A stretch of 5,533 bases of DNA from an uncultured Planctomycetaceae bacterium (GTDB lineage Bacteria > Planctomycetota > Planctomycetia > Pirellulales > UBA1268): NCBI GenBank assembly GCA_903958265.1, contig CAJBSQ010000711.1, positions 1 through 5,533 on the forward strand, given 5' to 3'. Position 1 is the first letter of the stretch; every line of letters begins with the position of its first letter. The position numbers and the translations under genes were made by a program. Positions 1 to 4,422 of the stretch are shown here, in pieces. Under the pieces are notes generated by a model. The model did not search any database. It saw only the letters and a list, made by a program, of their open reading frames with translations, and was not told the origin of the DNA.

Positions 1-99
1 CCTGCAGCCTCCATCGGCGACTGGGTCGCCGCCGCCGTCGCCGCTCCCGATCAGCCCACGTTTGCCATGCCCGACGCCATGCCTCGCGACCGCCGCTGA
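1..99 (+). CDS. C-terminal end of an unidentified protein (5' partial)
   Basis: Frame 1 is open from the left edge to a TGA at 97-99 and gives 32 residues ending in MPDAMPRDRR. Most codons end in G or C, as in the confirmed genes here, which supports real coding. The visible piece has a short alanine-rich stretch (DWVAAAVAAP) and an arginine-rich end, with no recognisable domain. It lies on the same strand as the PEP-CTERM gene, 53 bases before that gene's preferred start, so the two could share a transcript. The function cannot be told from this fragment. The short length leaves some chance that the open frame is accidental in GC-rich DNA. Confidence 0.5.
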   Translation, partial: PAASIGDWVAAAVAAPDQPTFAMPDAMPRDRR

Positions 100-139
100 C
101 GTCTCCCGCCTGCCGCTCCGCAGTGATTCATCCCACCCC

Positions 140-144
140 AGGAA
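140..144 (+). promoter_or_regulatory. Ribosome binding site choosing the ATG at 153
   Basis: AGGAA ends 8 bases before the ATG at 153. The GTG at 123, ten codons upstream in the same frame, has no comparable site. Starting at 153 also gives a normal signal peptide, with an arginine cluster directly before the hydrophobic stretch. Confidence 0.55.
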
Positions 145-152
145 CCGCCGCG

Positions 153-1625
153 ATGCCGCTCGAACACCTGCTCGCCCGGCAAGCCCGACGCCGCATCGGC
201 CTCGCCGCGGGTCTTGCCGCATGCCTTGCGGCGCTGCTTCCCCACCCCGCGAGTGGCCACGGCGAACCGTTCGTGATCGACTATGCCGCGGCGACCAACC
301 GGCTCACCGTGGCCCCGGGCGTCTACGACTTTTTCAACGTCGACGAGAACCTCGCGACGCCCGGCTTCGGGCTGCCGATCTCGACGACGTATCCGGGCTT
401 CAGCCGGGCCGACACGCTGCCGGCCAACACGGCGGTGACCCTCCGCTTCACGTCGCCGCTGACGTACTGGAATCCCACGACGGGCCCGCTCGACCCGCTG
501 CCAGTCGCTTCGGGCACGATCGATGTCGTCAATCGCGCAGCCGCGATCGCGACCGTCGCGGCGACCGGGATCGGCGGCACCAATCCGCTGTTCCTCGACA
601 CGTTCGTCGGCTTTCCGGGCGAGCATCACCACCTCACCGCCTACGAACTCGCCACCCCCGACGCCCCCGGACTCTACGGCCTCTGGGCCGAGGCTACGGC
701 GACCGGGCCGAGCTATCCCGGCGGGGCCACGACCGCGAGCAGCCCCTTTCTGATCGTCCTCAACTGGGGCATCGAGGACGAGCAGCAGTATCAAGACGGC
801 GTCACGCGGCTCTCGGCGCTACCCGACCCCGTGATCACGATCACGGTCGGCAGCGGCACGCAGACGCAGAGCCAGGCTGGCTATCCGCTCCTCTCAGGCG
901 TAACACCAGTCGTAAAAGCGGGAGCCGGCACGCTCCTCGTCGATCAGGCCAACACGCTGACCGGCTCGACCACGATCCAGCAAGGCACGCTACGGCTGGC
1001 GCATCCGTCGGCACTTGCCGCAAGCACGATCGTGCCGCTCGCCGGCGGCACCCTCGCGGTCACGCCCTTCCTGCAGACGACCGTGGGCGGCCTCGCGACG
1101 AATGCCGGTGGTCTCATCGATGTCGGCAGCGGCATGATCACAGTCGCCTCGGGGCTCTCCGCCGTCGACCTGCTCGCCGCGATCGTCACGGGCCGCGGCG
1201 ACGGCTCGTGGAGTGGCACGAGCGGGATCACGTCGAGTGTGGCGGCCGCCGACTCGGCCAGCGGCGTTCCGCGGAGTGTTGGCTGGCTCGAGGAGGGCGA
1301 CGGCTCGGTGACGTTCGCCTACGCGGCCCCGGGCGACACGAACCTCGATTGGTCGATCGATATCCTCGACGCCGCCAACGTTCTGGCCCTAGAAAAGTTC
1401 GACACGGGCCTCCCCGCGACGTGGCTCGAGGGCGACTTCAGCTACGACGGGCTGGTCGACATCCTCGATGTGGCCGACTTCGTGACGACGGGCCTCTTCA
1501 ACGCAGGGCATTACAACCCGCTGTCGGCCGCGGGCATGGTGGCGACGGTTCCCGAGCCGGCGGTGGGCCTGGTCGCCGCCGTCATGGCAGCCCTGGCCTT
1601 CGTCGCCCGGTCGCGTCGCTGCTGA
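153..1625 (+). CDS. Exported PEP-CTERM protein with PATR repeat and dockerin-like EF-hands
   Basis: A 490-aa exported protein, probably delivered to the envelope or surface by the exosortase pathway. Seen: arginines 12-14 followed by a hydrophobic stretch (15-29), a signal peptide probably cut near PASG-HGEP (about 35); an N-terminal domain (about 36-245) containing GEHHHL (H158-H160); a PATR/autotransporter-type beta-strand repeat (252-288, core KAGAGTLLV); a GRGDGSW segment (347-353); two dockerin-like calcium loops, GDTNLDWSIDILD (394-406) and GDFSYDGLVDILD (427-439); and a PEP-CTERM tail with VPEP at 466-469, a hydrophobic helix and final ARSRRC. Known: PEP-CTERM tails are recognised by exosortases, common in Planctomycetota. 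Odd: the first calcium loop has Trp400 where dockerins have Gly. The N-terminal domain resembles, from memory, a planctomycete PEP-CTERM group and loosely the cyanobacterial all3515 family; ligand and role are unknown. The architecture is sure, the function is not. Confidence 0.9.
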   Translation: MPLEHLLARQARRRIGLAAGLAACLAALLPHPASGHGEPFVIDYAAATNRLTVAPGVYDFFNVDENLATPGFGLPISTTYPGFSRADTLPANTAVTLRFTSPLTYWNPTTGPLDPLPVASGTIDVVNRAAAIATVAATGIGGTNPLFLDTFVGFPGEHHHLTAYELATPDAPGLYGLWAEATATGPSYPGGATTASSPFLIVLNWGIEDEQQYQDGVTRLSALPDPVITITVGSGTQTQSQAGYPLLSGVTPVVKAGAGTLLVDQANTLTGSTTIQQGTLRLAHPSALAASTIVPLAGGTLAVTPFLQTTVGGLATNAGGLIDVGSGMITVASGLSAVDLLAAIVTGRGDGSWSGTSGITSSVAAADSASGVPRSVGWLEEGDGSVTFAYAAPGDTNLDWSIDILDAANVLALEKFDTGLPATWLEGDFSYDGLVDILDVADFVTTGLFNAGHYNPLSAAGMVATVPEPAVGLVAAVMAALAFVARSRRC

Positions 1626-1630
1626 ACGCC

Positions 1631-1647
1631 TGCCGCAAAAACCGGCA
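1631..1647. terminator. Short hairpin between convergent genes, possible terminator
   Basis: TGCCG at 1631-1635 pairs with CGGCA at 1643-1647 around a 7-base loop, CAAAAAC. It fills most of the 25-base gap between the PEP-CTERM stop and the rsmE stop, so it could serve both strands. The stem is only 5 bp and no T-run follows on either strand, so it is a weak candidate. Confidence 0.3.
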
Positions 1648-1650
1648 CCG

Positions 1651-2349
1651 TCATGCCAGCCGCGCAGCCACCGCGATCGCCGCCGTCTCCACGCGGAGCA
1701 CGTGCGGCCCGAGGCCGACGCGTTCGATGCCCGCCGCATCGAGGGCGGCAAACTCCTCCGGCGTGAATCCCCCTTCGGGCCCGACAAGCGCGATCACGGC
1801 CAGGCCTCGGGCGGGGGCCGCCCCGGCAGCGAGTGGCGGCGCTCCCGGATCGGCCACCACGATCCACGAGCCGGGATGTCGAGCGCCGACCAGGTCGGCG
1901 ATCGACTGGGGCATGCCGATCTCCATCAGGGTGCGGCGGCCGCACTGCTTGCAGGCCTCGATCACGCCGCGACGCAGCCGCTCGACCGCGGCCGGCGTCG
2001 GCTCGGCCACGCCCCTGGTCGTGACCAAGGGCACGAGCCGGCCGGTGCCCAGTTCGGTCAGCTTTTCGACGAGCCACTTCTGCCGCTCCCCCTTGGGGAG
2101 CGCCACGGCAACCGTCAGCCGAACGCCCGGTGGCGGCTCGTCGCAGACCGGCTCGCCGAGTTCGACGATGACCTGATCGCGTGCGATCGAGGCGACGCGG
2201 GCGGGCCACTCGGTGCCGGTGCCATCGAAGACGCGGATCGTGTCGCCGACCGCGCACCGCAGCACGCGGGCGAGGTGGCGAGCCTCGTCGCCGTCGAGCA
2301 CGGCCCGGCCGTCTCGCGGCGACGTCGACAGGAAAAACCGCTCGCTCAT
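1651..2349 (-). CDS. rsmE: 16S rRNA (uracil-1498-N3)-methyltransferase RsmE
   Basis: Cytoplasmic SAM-dependent SPOUT (trefoil-knot) methyltransferase that methylates N3 of U1498 in 16S rRNA within the assembled 30S subunit. The 232-aa product is close to the usual family length of about 240. Seen: an N-terminal PUA-like RNA-binding part with DEARHLARVLR (21-31) and VFDGTG (40-45); the family signatures LPKGERQKWLVEKLTELG (84-101) and EACKQCGR (131-138); then the knot motifs GPEGGFTPEE (190-199) and LGPHVLRVETAAIA (213-226), which form the SAM pocket. His216 sits where many relatives have Arg (LGPRILR), a mild variation. I chose the ATG at 2347-2349 because it has an AAGG-type ribosome site and matches where family proteins begin; an in-frame TTG at 2389-2391 would add 14 unrelated residues. 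It is divergent from the ATPase gene, with an 86-base gap. Confidence 0.95.
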   Translation of the reverse strand: MSERFFLSTSPRDGRAVLDGDEARHLARVLRCAVGDTIRVFDGTGTEWPARVASIARDQVIVELGEPVCDEPPPGVRLTVAVALPKGERQKWLVEKLTELGTGRLVPLVTTRGVAEPTPAAVERLRRGVIEACKQCGRRTLMEIGMPQSIADLVGARHPGSWIVVADPGAPPLAAGAAPARGLAVIALVGPEGGFTPEEFAALDAAGIERVGLGPHVLRVETAAIAVAARLA

Positions 2350-2351
2350 CG

Positions 2352-2360
2352 CTCCACCTT
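2352..2360 (-). promoter_or_regulatory. Ribosome binding site of rsmE
   Basis: On the minus strand AAGGTGGAG precedes the ATG at 2349; the AAGG part lies 7 bases from the start. It supports this ATG over the TTG at 2391. Confidence 0.5.
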
Positions 2361-2399
2361 CGACCTGGTGAACCTGCGGAATCCCCGGCAAAGTCTCTC

Positions 2400-2428
2400 C
2401 TGACCCGCCGTGACCTCGCCGCTACACT
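2400..2428 (+). promoter_or_regulatory. Sigma-70-like promoter, possibly giving a leaderless ATPase mRNA
   Basis: CTGACC (2400-2405, four of six matches to TTGACA) and TACACT (2423-2428, four of six to TATAAT) are separated by exactly 17 bases. Transcription would begin about 7 bases after the -10 box, at or next to the ATG at 2436. No Shine-Dalgarno sequence precedes that ATG. Both facts fit a leaderless transcript, but the boxes are imperfect and this is a prediction. Confidence 0.4.
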
Positions 2429-2435
2429 CCCGGCC

Positions 2436-3320
2436 ATGGTACGCGATCGACTCTCTCTGGCAGCGACGGCATTCGACGGCGTGATCGACCCCGCCGGGTT
2501 CCATGCGGGACCATCCCGCGAGGAGGCCCTGGCGCGGCTGGAGTGGCTGCTGGCCGAACGGCAGCGGTGCGGACTCGTCGTGGCCGACACGGGACTCGGC
2601 AAGAGCCACCTGGTCGCCGCCGCGGCCCGCCGCCTGGGAGGCCTGGGGGCCGAAACGGCCGTGCTCTCGCTCCGCGGCCTGCCCGAGGGAGAGTGGCTCG
2701 ACCTGTTGCTCGCGCGGCTGCCGCTGGATCCCGCGAGCCGCGCCGAGGCGATTCGCCCCTGGCTCGCGCTCGAGAACCGCCTCCGGGAAAACATGCTCAT
2801 GGAGCGGTCGACGGTGCTGGTGTTCGACGACGTCGATGCGGCGCCTGTGGATGCTCTCGAGGGCATCGACCGGTTGGTCGCTGCGGGGGAACCACGATTC
2901 GCCACGACGATCGTCGTGGCCACCGCCACACCGGGCGGGGTAGCGCGGGTTCCTGCTTCACTCCGCCGCCGGGCCGGCGTGCGGATCGACCTGCCGCCGT
3001 GGGACGAAGGCGACGTCGCCGCCTACGTGGCATTCGCGCTGGAGCGGGTGGACGCGGGGGCCGATGCGTTCTCTGACGCCGCCGTGGCGACGATCGCCCG
3101 ATTCTCCGGGGGCGTGCCGCGGACCGTCTGCCGGTTGGCACGGCTCTCGGCGGTCGCGGCCGCGGGAGAACGACTCGATCGTGTCGCCGCCGACACGGTC
3201 GAACGCGCCTGGCGGGAACTCCTGCCGGGCGACGGCGACGGCGAGTTCACCGACCACGTCGAGCGGCCCCGCCAGCCGACTGCTGCCCGCGTCACGCCCG
3301 TCCGCCGACTCTGGGGCTGA
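2436..3320 (+). CDS. ExeA/TniB-like AAA ATPase, orphan
   Basis: A 294-aa predicted cytoplasmic ATPase of the AAA_22 (ExeA/GspA/TniB-like) group. Seen: Walker A ADTGLGKS (50-57, K56), which fits [AG]xxxxGK[ST]; Walker B VLVFDDVD (127-134); a sensor-1 region TTIVVATATP (157-166); a candidate arginine finger in SLRRRAGVRIDLPPW (175-189); and a sensor-2/lid motif SGGVPRTVCRLARLS (224-238), typical of ExeA-like proteins. The last roughly 25 residues are charged and proline-rich, probably disordered, ending in VRRLWG. There is no transmembrane or peptidoglycan-binding domain, so it is not a full ExeA. The frame stays open upstream to 2181, but that part overlaps rsmE and is off-family. The ATG at 2436 fits where ExeA-like proteins begin, although no ribosome site precedes it. 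Relatives energise type II secretion assembly, pilus biogenesis or Tn7-like transposition; no such partner is visible here, so its job is open. Confidence 0.87.
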   Translation: MVRDRLSLAATAFDGVIDPAGFHAGPSREEALARLEWLLAERQRCGLVVADTGLGKSHLVAAAARRLGGLGAETAVLSLRGLPEGEWLDLLLARLPLDPASRAEAIRPWLALENRLRENMLMERSTVLVFDDVDAAPVDALEGIDRLVAAGEPRFATTIVVATATPGGVARVPASLRRRAGVRIDLPPWDEGDVAAYVAFALERVDAGADAFSDAAVATIARFSGGVPRTVCRLARLSAVAAAGERLDRVAADTVERAWRELLPGDGDGEFTDHVERPRQPTAARVTPVRRLWG

Positions 3321-3321
3321 C

Positions 3322-3361
3322 GCCCGGGCCGATCATGTTCCCGCGGCTCATGCCCCCGGGC
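3322..3361 (+). terminator. GC hairpin directly after the ATPase stop, possible terminator
   Basis: GCCCGGG (3322-3328) pairs perfectly with CCCGGGC (3355-3361) around a 26-base loop, starting two bases after the stop codon. The loop is long and no T-run follows, so Rho-independent action is doubtful. A competing inner pairing (GCCG 3328-3331 with CGGC 3344-3347) is also possible. Confidence 0.3.
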
Positions 3362-3401
3362 TTCGACCGATTCCCGGCTGGGCACGATGCGACCAGCCAG
3401 G

Positions 3402-3430
3402 GTGCAGGCGACGGAAAAAAACCCTAGACT
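3402..3430 (+). promoter_or_regulatory. Possible promoter for the DUF6677-like gene
   Basis: GTGCAG (3402-3407, three of six matches to TTGACA) and TAGACT (3425-3430, four of six to TATAAT) are 17 bases apart, with a run of seven A between them (3415-3421). Transcription would begin near 3437, giving a leader of about 34 bases that contains the AGGAG site before the TTG at 3471. This placement lies downstream of the ATG at 3387 and so argues against that start. Confidence 0.4.
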
Positions 3431-3459
3431 GCGGCGCGGTGGTTCGAAATCGCTTGGGC

Positions 3460-3464
3460 AGGAG
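3460..3464 (+). promoter_or_regulatory. Ribosome binding site choosing a TTG start at 3471
   Basis: AGGAG lies 6 bases before TTG at 3471-3473, an ideal spacing. It is the best start signal in this frame and decides between TTG 3471 and ATG 3387. Confidence 0.65.
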
Positions 3465-3470
3465 CCTCCG

Positions 3471-4154
3471 TTGGGAATATCAGCATCGCTCGCGGCCGGC
3501 CGCATCGTCGCGCTCTCGCCCGACGACGAAACACCCATCGACCTCAAGAGTCCGGCCGTGGCGGCAGTGCTTTCATGGCTCGTTCCGGGGCTCGGCCAGC
3601 TCTACCAGGGGCGGCGACAAAAGGGCGTGCTCTTCATGGTGAGCCTGCTGACGATCTTCGTCGTCGGCCTCTGGCTCGGCGGCGGACGCGTCGTCTATGC
3701 CGCGTGGAAGCCGGGCGAGAAGCGCTGGGCCTTTCTCTGTCAGGCGGGCATCGGCGCCGCCGCCATCCCGGCGCTGCTCCAGTCGTGGCGGCTCGAGGGT
3801 GCCGCAAAGCAGCCCGTGCTGCTCAGTTCGTTCATGGTTCCGCCGCTCTCCCGCGGCCAGCCGGTGTCGCAGGCGTATGCCACGGAGCTGGCCCGCGTCG
3901 ATCCCGACATCGAGCCGGAAGATTTCCGCCCGTTGCCCCCGTGGCGACAGTTTCGGCCGTTTCCGCCGCCGGGGATGCTCGACCGCACGCCGGCCGACCA
4001 ACTCTCGGTCTGGCACAAGCAGCTCGGCCGGTTCTTCGAGATTGGCACGCTCTACACGATGCTTGCGGGCATGCTCAACGCGCTGGTGATCTACGACGCC
4101 TTCTCGGGCCCGATGCACCCAGCGCCCCGGGACGAGAAGAAGGAGAAGCGGTGA
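3471..4154 (+). CDS. DUF6677-like multi-pass membrane protein
   Basis: A 227-aa inner-membrane protein of unknown function. Seen: a short soluble N-terminus with TPIDLKSP (21-28); a first hydrophobic segment running into PGLGQLYQGRRQKG (39-52), the glycine-rich turn also found in TM2-like and DUF5683-like small membrane proteins; a second helix (53-70) followed by GGGRVVYAAW (70-79); a third hydrophobic stretch (about 86-105); a proline-rich, probably soluble loop (about 110-180); a last helix (188-208, FFEIGTLYTMLAGMLNALVI); and a charged tail, DEKKEKR. I recognise this pattern from memory as DUF6677, reported mainly in Planctomycetota; its biochemical role is not known to me. The TTG start rests on the ribosome site at 3460. 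The gene overlaps the next one by one base (TGATG), so both are probably made from one message. Confidence 0.82.
   Translation: MGISASLAAGRIVALSPDDETPIDLKSPAVAAVLSWLVPGLGQLYQGRRQKGVLFMVSLLTIFVVGLWLGGGRVVYAAWKPGEKRWAFLCQAGIGAAAIPALLQSWRLEGAAKQPVLLSSFMVPPLSRGQPVSQAYATELARVDPDIEPEDFRPLPPWRQFRPFPPPGMLDRTPADQLSVWHKQLGRFFEIGTLYTMLAGMLNALVIYDAFSGPMHPAPRDEKKEKR
4140..4146 (+). promoter_or_regulatory. Ribosome binding site of the 71-aa gene, inside the preceding gene
   Basis: AAGGAGA lies in the last codons of the DUF6677-like gene, 7 bases before the ATG at 4154. Those codons also encode that protein's Lys/Glu-rich tail, so the charged tail and the ribosome site are the same bases. Confidence 0.65.
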
Positions 4155-4369
4155 TGCCGACCTCCCTGCTGGCCCTCACCCTGCTCGACCGCGTGCCTGG
4201 GATCGCTTTCGGTCTGCCGCTGGTGCTCGTGGCGGCGGTCGTGTTCGCGGCCACGCACCACGAGGATCCAGCGGCCATCCGCCGGGCCACGCTCGAATGG
4301 CTCGGCTGGCTGGGTGGCATTCTCGGCGGCGTGCTCGTCGTGGTCTGGCTCGTCGGCCGGCTCGTGTAG
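4154..4369 (+). CDS. Small two-helix membrane protein, coupled to the DUF6677-like gene
   Basis: A 71-aa hydrophobic protein of unknown function. Seen: a short N-terminus (MPTSLLALTLLDRVPG), a first helix (about 16-33), a polar connector ATHHEDPAAIRR (33-44) with adjacent histidines, and a second helix (about 49-68) with WLGWLGGILGGVL, whose glycine spacing would allow close helix packing. Its ATG shares the A of the upstream TGA and has a strong ribosome site, a classic coupling arrangement. A GTG directly before the ATG (4151) is an equivalent start. From memory, a small two-helix protein with a similar A-T-x-H-E connector often follows DUF6677 genes in planctomycetes, which suggests that the two products work together. 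The stop is TAG at 4367-4369, and a GC hairpin follows. Confidence 0.75.
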   Translation: MPTSLLALTLLDRVPGIAFGLPLVLVAAVVFAATHHEDPAAIRRATLEWLGWLGGILGGVLVVVWLVGRLV

Positions 4370-4396
4370 TTCGGCCGTTATCGACACCATCCACTG

Positions 4397-4416
4397 GCCC
4401 CGCCTGGGCGCGGGGC
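4397..4416. terminator. Strong GC hairpin between convergent genes, probable bidirectional terminator
   Basis: GCCCCGC (4397-4403) pairs with GCGGGGC (4410-4416) around a 6-base loop, a 7-bp all-GC stem. It sits in the 53-base gap between the 71-aa gene's stop (4369) and the stop of the minus-strand exported protein (4423), where a two-way terminator is expected. No T-run follows on either strand. Confidence 0.5.
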
Positions 4417-4422
4417 AGGCGC

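Noticed and set aside
123..152. GTG at 123 as start of the PEP-CTERM gene
   Set aside because: No ribosome site precedes it, whereas ATG 153 has AGGAA at 8 bases and begins a normal signal peptide.
213..224. Lipobox-like LAAC (residues 21-24) in the PEP-CTERM protein
   Set aside because: The hydrophobic stretch continues past the Cys to residue 29 and a better ordinary cleavage region follows; with a PEP-CTERM tail, lipoprotein anchoring is less likely.
831..846. Palindromic TGATCA/GATCAC run resembling an operator
   Set aside because: It lies inside the PEP-CTERM coding sequence and is explained by Val-Ile-Thr-Ile-Thr codons.
62..2176. A 704-codon open frame on the plus strand
   Set aside because: It runs through the PEP-CTERM gene in another frame and antisense to rsmE, encodes Arg/Pro-rich sequence with no domain, and reflects the scarcity of stop codons in GC-rich DNA.
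2350..2391. TTG at 2389-2391 as rsmE start
   Set aside because: The extra 14 residues are off-family; ATG 2349 has a ribosome site and matches the usual RsmE N-terminus.
1511..2929. A 472-codon open frame on the minus strand
   Set aside because: It overlaps rsmE in another frame and lies antisense to the ATPase; the product is low-complexity Arg/Ser/Ala sequence.
3376..3398. Hairpin GGCTGG/CCAGCC followed by an A-run
   Set aside because: With T on the minus strand lying on the wrong side of the stem for any minus-strand gene here, and no T-run on the plus strand, it does not work as a terminator and may be chance.
3387..3470. ATG at 3387 as start of the DUF6677-like gene
   Set aside because: It lies before the promoter-like sequence at 3402-3430, has no ribosome site, and would add an Arg-rich unstructured leader.
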